This document shows, piece by piece, positions 53,312 to 60,486 of a stretch of 60,486 nucleotides of DNA (the first letter of the stretch is position 1; each line of letters starts with the position of its first letter). The DNA is from Hyphococcus sp. (GTDB lineage Bacteria > Pseudomonadota > Alphaproteobacteria > Caulobacterales > Parvularculaceae), in NCBI GenBank assembly GCA_021776375.1, contig JAJFGA010000029.1, forward strand, positions 1 to 60,486. The letters run 5' to 3'. The notes below the pieces were generated by a model that had not been told where the DNA came from, did no database searches, and saw only the letters and a program-made list of their open reading frames with translations. The position numbers and the translations under genes are program-made.

Positions 53312-56300
53312 TCACACTAGCTCAACGTCCACCACGCCTTCGATGCCTTTCAGGGCGCCGCGCGCTGCGGGTGTGCACACGGTCTTGTCCGGCAGGGTGA
53401 TTTCGACCTCGCGGCCCGACCCGCCAAGGCGCATGGCCAGAATGATCGCCCCGCGCTCATTCTCGCTGGCGGGTTTGACCGCAGCAAGGCGCCTTTTGAC
53501 GCCTTCAAGCGCGGCCTGCGAGGTGACCGCAACGCGCAATTGGGAAACCGCTGCGGCGGCGGCGATATCGAGGCTGCGCATGCCTTCACAGGTAAAGCGA
53601 ATATCGCCGTCGCGGTCTTCCGCGCTTGCCGAAATCAACACCAACGTCCCGGGCTCCATCAGGTCGCGGGCGACATTTAAGGTTTCTGAAAAGGCCGTGA
53701 CTTCAAACTCGCCGGTGGCGTCGGAAAGCTCAATCCAGGCAAACGGCTTTCCGGTTTTTGATCGGCGCATGCGCACTGTGCGGATCACTCCAGCCATTTG
53801 AAAGGCGGCGCGGCCAGACGACCGTGCGCGCTCGATCGCCTCAGTATAAGAGACGATGTTGAGCCGTTTTAATTCGCGCTCATATTCATCCAGCGGATGA
53901 CCGCTGAAATAAAACCCGATCGCTGCGCGCTCCTGATCAAGCCGGTCCTGCGCGATCCAATCCTCGACAATCGGCAATTTGGGTTTTGCGAGCTCAGGCG
54001 CTGCATCAATCGCAAACAGACCGCCCTGGTCACTATTGCGTTCTTCGGCGGTCTGGGTGGAGAATCGGATCAGCAAATCCGCCGCGCCCAGTGCCTGGGG
54101 CCGCATCGCACAAAGCCCATCAAAGGCGCCGGCTCTGGCGAGATTTTCAAGGGCGCGTTTGCCGACGGCTTTCAGTTCGACCCGTTCGGCAAAATCCATC
54201 AAATCCAAAAACGGCCCGCCTTCCCGGCGGCGGTCCGTAATATGCGCCATAGCCGCCTCACCGACATTCTTGACCGCCGACAGCGCGTAGACAATAGCGC
54301 CCTCTTTGACGGAAAAATCGGCCTCGGAATGGTTGATATGCGGCGGGCGAACGTCAACTCCTGTGCGCCGTGCTTCTTTTAAAAAAACCGAAAGCTTATC
54401 TGTATTGGCGCGGTCGAGCGACATCGATGCGGCAAGCAACTCAGCTGGATAGTTCGCCTTCAGCCATGCAGTCTGATAGGCAATGTAGGCGTAGGCGGCG
54501 GCGTGCGATTTATTGAAACCGTAGCCCGCGAATTTCTGGACCAGATCGAAAATCGACGAGGCCTTCGCCTTGCCGACGCCTTTTTCAGCGGCGCCGTCAA
54601 CGAAGCGCACCCGCTGCTTGTCCATCTCCTCTTTTTTCTTCTTGCCCATGGCGCGCCGCAGAAGGTCAGCCTCGCCGAGCGAATAACCGGACAGGATTTG
54701 TGCAATCTGCATCACCTGTTCCTGGTAGATGATGACCCCGTAAGTTTCCTTTAGCACCTCCTCCAGCATGGGATGGAGATAGTCCGGGTCCTGAATACCT
54801 TGTTTACGCTCGATATAGGTCGGGATATTCTCCATCGGCCCCGGCCGATAGAGCGAGACCAGCGCGATGATGTCCTCTAGCGTATCGGGCTTCATCGCGC
54901 GTAGCGTCGAGCGCATGCCGGCGCTTTCAAGCTGGAAGACGCCGACGGCCGCGCCCTCGCCCAGCATTTCAAACGTGGCGGCGTCATCGACAGGAATGGC
55001 GTTTATATCAATGGTCACGCCGCGCTCGGCGGCAAACCGCACCGCGCGGTCAATAACCGTCAGGGTCTTGAGGCCGAGAAAGTCAAATTTGACGAGCCCT
55101 GCGGGCTCCACCCATTTCATATTGAACTGGGTGGCGGGCATGTCCGAGCGCGGATCGCGATAGAGCGGCACCAGCTCTTGCAGCGGGCGATCACCGATAA
55201 CCACGCCAGCCGCGTGGGTCGATGCATGGCGATACAGCCCTTCTAGGCGCAACGCTTTTTCAATCAGCGCCGCGACCGAGGCTTCTTCTTTCCGCATCTC
55301 CTTCAGCCGCGGCTCGGTTTCCAGCGCCTCAGCAAGGGTTACCGGATTGGCCGGATTGTTGGGCACGAGTTTACATATCCGGTCGACCTGCATGAACGGC
55401 ATATTCAAGACACGTCCGACATCGCGTAACACCGCACGCGCCTGTAGCTTTCCGAAGGTGATGATCTGAGCCACCCGGTCGCGACCATACTTCTCCTGTA
55501 CATAGCGGATCACTTCGTCGCGCCGGTCCTGGCAGAAATCGATATCGAAGTCCGGCATAGAGACGCGCTCGGGATTCAAAAAGCGCTCAAACAAAAGTCC
55601 AAATCGCAACGGGTCGAGATCGGTGATGGTCAACACCCAGGCGACCACTGAACCGGCGCCGGACCCACGACCGGGGCCGACCGGAATGTCCTCGGTCTTG
55701 GCCCATTTGATGAAGTCGGCAACGATGAGAAAGTAGCCGGGAAAGCCCATGCGATTGATGATTTCAAGTTCACGCTTGAGCCGCGCCCAATAAGCTTCTT
55801 CCGGCGCCGCAAGGTCGATATCTTTCAACCGCTGTTTTAAACCTTCGCGGGCCTGGCGCTCCAGTTCCATCGCCTCGGCCTTTAGCGCCTCGGCTTCATT
55901 GTCGCCCACCTTCACAAAACGCGGCAAGATCGGGTCATGAAAGCGCGGGCGGAACGCGCAGCGTTGAGCAATTTCCACTGTATTTTCAATTGCTTCTGGC
56001 AAATCTTTAAACAGCGCAGCCATCTCGCCCGCGGTCTTAAAATAATGATCCGGCGTCACCTTGCGGCGGTCATCCTGATGCACATAAGCGCCGTCAGCAA
56101 TGCACAACAGCGCATCATGGGCTTCATAATCATCCGGGGACGGAAAGAATGGCTCGTTGGTCGCGACCAGCGGTAGGCCCAGCGCATAGGCATGCTCCAG
56201 CAGAGCCGCCTCGACGCTCTCACCGCTGCGCTCCTTGTGGCGCTGAACTTCAACATAAAGCCGATTTGGAAACATCGCGCCCATCCGCTCCAGCGCAGCG

Positions 56301-56770
56301 CGCGCATCCCCATCGCGGTTCTCGCGCAACAACCTGTCGATCGGGCCGTCATAGCCGCCGGTCAGGCAAATGAGCCCATCGGAAAACCCTTCCAGCCGAG
56401 CCAGAGCCGAGCACGCCCCCTCCTCATCCGCCGATAGCAAAAACGCTTCACTGGTCAGCTTGAGAAGGTTTTTATAACCGACCTCCGATTGCGCCAGCAG
56501 GACAAGCCCGGGGTGGCGCGCGCCGCGCGCCAGCGGTAGTGAAAAATCCGACGCCGCGAAGGTCTGTTCAATGCCAATGATCGGTTGAATGCCGGCGCCG
56601 GCGAGTGTGGTTGAAACCTCCAGCGCGCCGAACAGGTTATTGGTGTCGGTCACCGCTGAGGCCGGCATGTCGTGTTTGAGGCACAAATCCTTCAGCCGCG
56701 AGACCGGGATCGCGCCCTCGGACAGAGAATAGGCCGAATGCAAATGAAGATGGATGAAACGCGCCGTCAT
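53312..56770 (-). CDS. dnaE: DNA polymerase III alpha subunit
   Basis: This is the catalytic subunit of the replicative polymerase. From the ATG at 56770 the protein has 1152 residues, normal for DnaE1; the earlier start adds an unrelated basic stretch. Domains are a PHP domain beginning FIHLHLHSAYSLSEGAIPVS, the palm with GRGSGAGSVVAW and the catalytic aspartates in MPDFDIDFCQDRRDE, the fingers (FNKSHAAAYAYIAYQTAWLK), a helix-hairpin-helix region, a beta-clamp-binding area (near residues 890-920) and a C-terminal OB fold (VIRTVRMRRSKTGKPFAWIE). It is isolated from lolCDE, next to which it often lies in relatives. Confidence 0.97.
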   Translation of the reverse strand: MTARFIHLHLHSAYSLSEGAIPVSRLKDLCLKHDMPASAVTDTNNLFGALEVSTTLAGAGIQPIIGIEQTFAASDFSLPLARGARHPGLVLLAQSEVGYKNLLKLTSEAFLLSADEEGACSALARLEGFSDGLICLTGGYDGPIDRLLRENRDGDARAALERMGAMFPNRLYVEVQRHKERSGESVEAALLEHAYALGLPLVATNEPFFPSPDDYEAHDALLCIADGAYVHQDDRRKVTPDHYFKTAGEMAALFKDLPEAIENTVEIAQRCAFRPRFHDPILPRFVKVGDNEAEALKAEAMELERQAREGLKQRLKDIDLAAPEEAYWARLKRELEIINRMGFPGYFLIVADFIKWAKTEDIPVGPGRGSGAGSVVAWVLTITDLDPLRFGLLFERFLNPERVSMPDFDIDFCQDRRDEVIRYVQEKYGRDRVAQIITFGKLQARAVLRDVGRVLNMPFMQVDRICKLVPNNPANPVTLAEALETEPRLKEMRKEEASVAALIEKALRLEGLYRHASTHAAGVVIGDRPLQELVPLYRDPRSDMPATQFNMKWVEPAGLVKFDFLGLKTLTVIDRAVRFAAERGVTIDINAIPVDDAATFEMLGEGAAVGVFQLESAGMRSTLRAMKPDTLEDIIALVSLYRPGPMENIPTYIERKQGIQDPDYLHPMLEEVLKETYGVIIYQEQVMQIAQILSGYSLGEADLLRRAMGKKKKEEMDKQRVRFVDGAAEKGVGKAKASSIFDLVQKFAGYGFNKSHAAAYAYIAYQTAWLKANYPAELLAASMSLDRANTDKLSVFLKEARRTGVDVRPPHINHSEADFSVKEGAIVYALSAVKNVGEAAMAHITDRRREGGPFLDLMDFAERVELKAVGKRALENLARAGAFDGLCAMRPQALGAADLLIRFSTQTAEERNSDQGGLFAIDAAPELAKPKLPIVEDWIAQDRLDQERAAIGFYFSGHPLDEYERELKRLNIVSYTEAIERARSSGRAAFQMAGVIRTVRMRRSKTGKPFAWIELSDATGEFEVTAFSETLNVARDLMEPGTLVLISASAEDRDGDIRFTCEGMRSLDIAAAAAVSQLRVAVTSQAALEGVKRRLAAVKPASENERGAIILAMRLGGSGREVEITLPDKTVCTPAARGALKGIEGVVDVELV

Positions 56771-56819
56771 AAGGCCTGCGGCTCCCGAAAATGACTTGAA
56801 AGATATCGCGCGCGTTACT

Positions 56820-56915
56820 TCACGCCCCCAAAAGCACGCCCCAAAGCTGCGCCGCGCCAATGACCATCAAGAGTACGCCGAGTCCGACGACATCACGCAA
56901 GGTTTCGTTTTCCAT
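56820..56915 (-). CDS. 31-residue single-helix membrane microprotein
   Basis: This small ORF, too short for usual gene finders, encodes MENETLRDVVGLGVLL followed by MVIGAAQLWGVLLGA. That is a short charged head and one hydrophobic helix with a Gly/Ala face. AGGAAAA lies six bases upstream of the ATG, in good position for a ribosome site. It stops 49 bases before the dnaE start on the same strand, and an AT-rich possible promoter lies upstream at 56925-56975. Small single-helix proteins of this kind often bind larger membrane complexes; no partner can be named. Confidence 0.55.
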   Translation of the reverse strand: MENETLRDVVGLGVLLMVIGAAQLWGVLLGA

Positions 56916-57154
56916 AGCTGTTTTCCTGTTATGTGTTCGTCTTTTGTTCTCTATTCTCTTTTTGTTCTGTTGGCAAGTGAAGGGCCCTAAGAAAATTGGC
57001 GGCCCAAGAATAACGGCGGATTAGCGCTAACAGCTGGTTTATGGCGGCTGTCTTGAGCCCTACCCCGCCGCCTCAGGGCAGTTTAGCCAATCTTCGATGG
57101 GCATAAGCCACACTGGATTTTGTTTGGTCGCGTTTTCGAGCCGCGAAACCGAAA

Positions 57155-57805
57155 TCACTTTCGCTGAAAACGCTCCAGTGATGCGATGTCGCCTGTGCGG
57201 ATCGCCGGGAGGTTGCGGGTGATCTTTTCCACAGGCCAGTTCCACCAGGCGATGGCGACAAGCCGGTCGATCGTCTCGGCGGGAAAGCGATATTTGCGGA
57301 TCTCCGCCGGGTTGCCCGCAGCCACGGCAAAAGCCGGAATGTCCTTCGCGACCACCGCCTTGGCGCCAATCACCGCGCCGTCGCCGATTTTGACGCCGGG
57401 CATAATCGTCGCGCCGGTCCCGATCCAGACATCGTTGCCGATAACGATATCGCCGCGCGAGCCTTTCGCGTAATCAACCGTCTCATCTTCCCAGCCTTGC
57501 CCAAAAATCTCGAACGGATAGGTCGAAAGACGGTCCATCAGATGATTGGCGCCGTTCATGATAAATTCGGCGCCCGCCGCGATGGCGCAGAAGCGCCCGA
57601 TGATGAGGCGGTCGCCAATATGCTCGAAATGATAGCGCACGCAGCGATCGACGAAATGCTCCGGCCCCGCCGGGTCGTCATAATAGGTGTAGTCGCCGAC
57701 ATCGATCCGCGAATGATCGACAATCGGTTTTAAAAACCCGATTTGCACAACGTCTGGCAAGGGGTGAATGGATGCGGGGTCCGGTCCCGTCTTTTGAACT
57801 GGCAT
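57155..57805 (-). CDS. CatB-type O-acetyltransferase (hexapeptide-repeat)
   Basis: This cytoplasmic acetyl-CoA-dependent acyltransferase belongs to the CatB/Vat xenobiotic-acetyltransferase family, with 216 residues from the ATG at 57805, which has AGGAG seven bases upstream. The left-handed beta-helix shows DRLIIGRFCAIAAGAEFIMNG, with the catalytic His likely in GANHLMDRLS, then GDIVIGNDVWIGTGATIMPG and AVIGAKAVVAKDIPAFAVAAG. The C-terminal WWNWPVEKI is also typical. Relatives inactivate chloramphenicol or streptogramins, but most chromosomal members have unknown sugar or small-molecule acceptors, so resistance should not be assumed. Confidence 0.85.
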   Translation of the reverse strand: MPVQKTGPDPASIHPLPDVVQIGFLKPIVDHSRIDVGDYTYYDDPAGPEHFVDRCVRYHFEHIGDRLIIGRFCAIAAGAEFIMNGANHLMDRLSTYPFEIFGQGWEDETVDYAKGSRGDIVIGNDVWIGTGATIMPGVKIGDGAVIGAKAVVAKDIPAFAVAAGNPAEIRKYRFPAETIDRLVAIAWWNWPVEKITRNLPAIRTGDIASLERFQRK

Positions 57806-57953
57806 AGTCAGTCTCCTGATGAATTTCTGCAAAAAGCGGAAGGGTCTACAGTCCGCTGGTTGGCGCTTGCGCCAAGTCTCAGGCAGCTGATCTAACTGTT
57901 CATCGGGCAGCTTCCTTCATGGGAAAAGAGCAAGTTATACCGTTTTTCGCCCC

Positions 57954-58319
57954 CTACCGGCCGCCGCGCGCGAGGAATGTCAAAATCAGCGCGACTAGTC
58001 CCGGGACGGCCTGGGTGTAGAGGATAGTCGGGCTTGCGGTGACGGAACCGAAGACGCCGGCGACGATGACGAATAGGAGAAACAAGATGGTGACATCGCG
58101 CTTGCCGGTGAACAGCCCCCACAATAACCCGGCCGCGAGGAACCCGTTATATAGCCCCTGATTGGCGGCCAGCACCGCCGTTTGCGCCGATTGTTCGGGC
58201 GTCATGGAGAACACCTCGCGCCCGATCTCATGGTCCCAGAAGAACATCTCCAACGCCAAAAACCCGCCATGTAAGACAGCGACGAAAAGAACGGCGATGA
58301 AGGCGAGTGTTTTTATCAT
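57954..58319 (-). CDS. DUF1304 small integral membrane protein
   Basis: This 121-residue membrane protein from the ATG at 58319 belongs to DUF1304. It has four predicted helices (AFIAVLFVAVLHGGFLALEM, GLYNGFLAAGLLWGL, VTILFLLFVIVAGVFG, VPGLVALILTFLA) and the family motif FFWDHEIGREVF in the first loop. Function is not established. The ATG overlaps the stop of the upstream small gene (ATGA), so it is the last gene of a four-gene unit. Confidence 0.85.
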   Translation of the reverse strand: MIKTLAFIAVLFVAVLHGGFLALEMFFWDHEIGREVFSMTPEQSAQTAVLAANQGLYNGFLAAGLLWGLFTGKRDVTILFLLFVIVAGVFGSVTASPTILYTQAVPGLVALILTFLARGGR

Positions 58320-58510
58320 GGTGTTCGGTCCTTTGTTCCCCGATCGCATAACATCTGGGCATTTGGCTCATCTTTACGACATACACCGTCAGTTTCATCC
58401 CAACAGCCGCCATGATCAAGACAGCGATCAACATCATCGACGGGATACAATAGTAACAATAGGAATATAATGAAAAGCGCTATGCTAATCACATTTATTA
58501 TTCGAACCAT
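58316..58510 (-). CDS. small membrane-anchored cysteine-containing protein
   Basis: This is a 64-residue protein with one N-terminal helix (VISIALFIIFLLLLLYPV) and a short polar domain with four cysteines (DRCLDHGGCWDETDGVCRK and a later Cys). The CLDxGG-W-x-Cys pattern recurs in small bacterial exported proteins, so it is probably real. A GTG at 58519 is an alternative start. It overlaps the DUF1304 start by four bases, which supports translation. The cysteine domain should lie in the periplasm and may form disulfides. Confidence 0.65.
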   Translation of the reverse strand: MVRIINVISIALFIIFLLLLLYPVDDVDRCLDHGGCWDETDGVCRKDEPNAQMLCDRGTKDRTP

Positions 58511-58519
58511 ATACCACAC

Positions 58520-59080
58520 TCACTCGGCTTTATTTGTCTTGGTTTCGTATTGGCCCGCCGTGCGGACCCATGAAAACAGCTGTGCAACATGCGCGGGTTT
58601 AAACGCCATCCACAGGGCGACAAAAAACACGAAAGCGTCTGCGGTAACACCTTGAAAATTCAGCGTCGTGCCAATGTGGGTAATTCCGTCGGGCTCACGT
58701 TGTCCCAGTTCAATCAAAAATGTTATTAGATACGAAGCCAAACGGGGAGCATATTTAACTAAATAAAACATGCCGATCAAAAAGCTGCCGATCATAACAA
58801 GTGAATTTGCACTGACATTAATTGTTACTCCATCTTCTGCTCTCGAAGGGCAAAGCCGCTCAGCGAGCGAGCGCGCAAAAAACCACGCCGCGGCGCCAAG
58901 AAAAAGCAAAAAAACATAATAAGCGTAATGTTCAATCGGATTCGATTGAAGCTCCGCCAGACGAAAGAGGGCCTCGTAAACAAGCAAGCCCACATACCAA
59001 ACACCCGTGATTATGAAGCTGGCCGCCCACAGACGAATGATGAGAATCATAATGGCGTGGACTGGGGTTATTGTACTCAC
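58520..59080 (-). CDS. integral membrane protein of unknown function
   Basis: This 186-residue membrane protein, unrecognised by me, has about four helices (residues about 10-35, 50-70, 90-112 and 150-168) separated by short loops. The GTG start at 59080 overlaps the stop of the TPR gene (GTGA) and the gene is followed directly by the small cysteine protein, so it lies inside an operon. No motif points to transport or enzymatic function. Confidence 0.7.
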   Translation of the reverse strand: MSTITPVHAIMILIIRLWAASFIITGVWYVGLLVYEALFRLAELQSNPIEHYAYYVFLLFLGAAAWFFARSLAERLCPSRAEDGVTINVSANSLVMIGSFLIGMFYLVKYAPRLASYLITFLIELGQREPDGITHIGTTLNFQGVTADAFVFFVALWMAFKPAHVAQLFSWVRTAGQYETKTNKAE

Positions 59081-59625
59081 TGGCCGCGCGCCAGTTTTTG
59101 CTGCGCCAGCACGAAATCTGGCTTTAGCGCCAGTGCTTTTGCATAAGCTTCGCGCGCTTTGGCGGGTTGTTTCCTCGCATCATGAATAAGGCCGATATTG
59201 TACCATGCCGCCCATGGTTTTGAGATGTCGTTTTCTAGCGCGGCTTCATATTCCACAAATGCATCATCAAACCGGCCGCTGAGAAAAAAGCTGTTGCCGC
59301 GGTTGAGATAGGCCTCGGCCAAACCGTCATCGATTTCCAGCGCGGCGTTAAAATCATCGATGGCTTCGTCAAGGTCGAGGTTGCGGTTGTGAATGATCCC
59401 GCGATTGACGTAAGTTTTCATCTGGTCGCCGCGCGTTAGACCCGCGTCTTTAATTGCTTTGTCGCAAGGGCCGGTGTCGCCGGAGAATTCACTATTGGCG
59501 TTTTCATAACATGCCGCCGCATCGGTCGCCCCGAAGGTCGTCACTGACATTTGCGCGGCAGCATTTGCCGTGAATGCAAGCGTGGAAATCATTGATAGGA
59601 AAGCCAGTTTCGCAGTCATGGTCAT
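59077..59625 (-). CDS. exported TPR-repeat protein
   Basis: This 182-residue periplasmic protein has a signal peptide (ending TANAAAQ) and at least three tetratricopeptide repeats (YVNRGIIHNRNLDLDEAIDDF, then AYLNRGNSFFLSGRFDDAF, then AWYNIGLIHDARKQPAKARE). Two cysteines (AACYENANS and GPCDKAIKD) may be paired. TPR domains bind partner proteins or peptides. GGAG precedes the ATG. It opens the overlapping four-gene unit 59625-57954 and is divergent from the 3-hydroxybutyrate dehydrogenase gene. Confidence 0.85.
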   Translation of the reverse strand: MTMTAKLAFLSMISTLAFTANAAAQMSVTTFGATDAAACYENANSEFSGDTGPCDKAIKDAGLTRGDQMKTYVNRGIIHNRNLDLDEAIDDFNAALEIDDGLAEAYLNRGNSFFLSGRFDDAFVEYEAALENDISKPWAAWYNIGLIHDARKQPAKAREAYAKALALKPDFVLAQQKLARGQ

Positions 59626-59644
59626 GTCTTACTCCAAGCCGCCC

Positions 59645-59661
59645 CGCCCTCGCCGAGGGCG
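59645..59661. promoter_or_regulatory. 17-bp GC palindrome in the divergent TPR/bdh gap
   Basis: CGCCCTCG (59645-59652) and CGAGGGCG (59654-59661) form an inverted repeat around one base. It lies about 20 bases upstream of the TPR gene start, where it could be an operator or an RNA hairpin near the ribosome site. Evidence is symmetry only. Confidence 0.35.
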
Positions 59662-59789
59662 TCAATCATAGTGATGTCTGCTGAAAACATATAGCGAAAT
59701 TGGCGCCTTTGTCGCAGCCCTTGTTGTTATTGTGCGGCGCACCAAATATGTAACAATCCAAACCCCACAACATTAAGAGAGCAAGTCTC

Positions 59790-60486
59790 ATGGCCAACAC
59801 GCTCAACACTCCGCTCAACACAATTGTCACCGGCTCCACCTCCGGCATCGGCGAGGGCATCGCTACAGCCTTCGCCGCCGAGGGCTGGAACGTGATGCTT
59901 AACGGCTTCGGCGACGCCGGCGAGATTGAGGCGCTGCGCGCCGGACTGGAAGAAAAATACGGCGTCAAAGTTCTCTATAATGGCGCCGACATGACCAAGC
60001 CGGATGAAATCCGTTCCCTGATAGACGAGGCCGAAGCTTCCTTCGGTCCGGTCGACGTGCTGGTCAACAATGCCGGCATTCAGCATGTCTCGCCTGTTGA
60101 AGACTTCCCCGACGCAAAATGGGACGCGATTATCGCCATCAACCTGTCGTCAGCATTTCACACTATCAAAGCAGTGATGGCGGGGATGAAACAGCGCGGC
60201 TTCGGGCGCATCATCAATATCGCATCCGCCCACGGCCTCGTCGCCTCGCCGTTCAAATCCGCCTATGTCGCCGCCAAGCACGGGATTGTCGGTTTGACAA
60301 AAACCATCGCGCTTGAAGGCGCCGAATATGGCGTCACCAGCAATGCGATTTGCCCCGGTTATGTGAAAACGCCGCTGGTTGAAAAGCAAATTCCCGACAC
60401 CGCCAAGGCCCGCGGCATGAGCGAAGAAGAAGTCATCGAAAAGGTTATTCTTGCGGCGCAGCCGACCAAGCAATTTGTCACCGTCG
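59790..60486 (+). CDS. 3-hydroxybutyrate dehydrogenase, cut by the window end
   Basis: This short-chain dehydrogenase oxidises 3-hydroxybutyrate to acetoacetate in polyhydroxybutyrate and ketone metabolism. The frame is open from the ATG at 59790 to the last base, giving 232 residues of an expected 260 or so. It shows the NAD motif TGSTSGIGEGIATAF, the NNAG strand motif, the catalytic Ser region IASAHGLVASPFKSAY with Tyr and Lys in YVAAKHG, and CPGYVKTPLVEKQI, which is typical of BdhA. The missing C-terminus lies outside the window. Confidence 0.9.
   Translation, partial: MANTLNTPLNTIVTGSTSGIGEGIATAFAAEGWNVMLNGFGDAGEIEALRAGLEEKYGVKVLYNGADMTKPDEIRSLIDEAEASFGPVDVLVNNAGIQHVSPVEDFPDAKWDAIIAINLSSAFHTIKAVMAGMKQRGFGRIINIASAHGLVASPFKSAYVAAKHGIVGLTKTIALEGAEYGVTSNAICPGYVKTPLVEKQIPDTAKARGMSEEEVIEKVILAAQPTKQFVTV

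Noticed and set aside
57060..57245. Minus-strand ORF downstream of the acetyltransferase ending in NPVWLMPIEDWLNCPE
   Set aside because: Most of it is the acetyltransferase gene in another frame; the remaining tail is short and has no start of its own.
57155..57805. Annotation as chloramphenicol or streptogramin resistance
   Set aside because: The family is broad and chromosomal members mostly act on unknown acceptors; nothing here shows an antibiotic substrate.
1..60486. Search for CRISPR arrays, insertion sequences, toxin-antitoxin pairs, restriction systems and phage genes
   Set aside because: I saw no regularly spaced repeats, no transposase or integrase motifs, no paired small toxin genes, and no nuclease or methylase signatures.

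Overview
The window looks like a chromosomal segment of a Gram-negative alphaproteobacterium. It carries the alphaproteobacterial envelope and translation cluster rpsB-tsf-pyrH-frr-uppS-cdsA-dxr-rseP-bamA-ompH-lpxD-fabZ-lpxA-lpxI-lpxB, with LpxI in the slot after lpxA. It also has an Oar-like TonB-dependent receptor, a TorF-type porin, an alphaproteobacterial REP-like repeat and moderately high GC. A relative of Hyphomonadaceae, Parvularculaceae or Caulobacterales is my guess; gene content alone cannot settle the family. I see no integrase, transposase, CRISPR array or phage gene.

Layout. 0-9.2 kb is loosely organised accessory sequence: a 38-bp perfect palindrome, a TorF-like porin, a broken lpdA 3' end lying against an amino-acid permease, intact lpdA, a REP-like repeat, an orphan secreted protein, a haloalkane-dehalogenase homologue and a secreted coiled-coil protein. 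9.6-12.9 kb holds two exported peptidases facing each other, gamma-glutamyltransferase and an M17 leucyl aminopeptidase. They could together degrade glutathione outside the cytoplasm. 13.2-16.2 kb has a small membrane-anchored protein, an HD-domain protein, a glycosyltransferase and nusG-secE, which here are separated from the ribosomal-protein genes that usually follow. 16.9-20.2 kb is one large TonB-dependent receptor.

20.2-37.5 kb is the most coherent metabolic block. It contains a two-gene 2-oxoacid dehydrogenase complex (E2 and a fused E1 alpha/beta), a divergent Lrp/AsnC regulator, an aromatic-type aminotransferase, and a phenylacetyl-CoA catabolic (paa) cluster: paaF, paaH, an extra PF05138 protein, paaE, paaD, paaC, paaB, a DUF3291 gene, paaA and paaJ on one strand, and paaG, paaZ and a TetR regulator (PaaR-like) on the other. 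Two near-palindromic TetR-type sites lie at the two paa promoters. No phenylacetate-CoA ligase (paaK) is present in the window. I infer that this block may be a phenylalanine degradation module: transaminase to phenylpyruvate, 2-oxoacid dehydrogenase to phenylacetyl-CoA, then the Paa epoxidase route to acetyl-CoA and succinyl-CoA, bypassing free phenylacetate. This is inference from gene order; a branched-chain substrate for the E1/E2 pair is the conventional alternative.

37.6-56.8 kb is the housekeeping block on the minus strand: dnaE, rpsB, tsf, pyrH, frr, uppS, cdsA, dxr, rseP, bamA, an OmpH/Skp chaperone gene, lpxD, fabZ, lpxA, lpxI, lpxB, and tRNA-Trp(CCA) just after lpxB. It links translation start-up, undecaprenyl and phospholipid synthesis, outer-membrane protein assembly and lipid A synthesis. 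56.8-59.6 kb has a 31-codon small membrane ORF, a CatB-type acetyltransferase and a tightly overlapping four-gene set of uncharacterised envelope proteins. The window ends inside a 3-hydroxybutyrate dehydrogenase gene.
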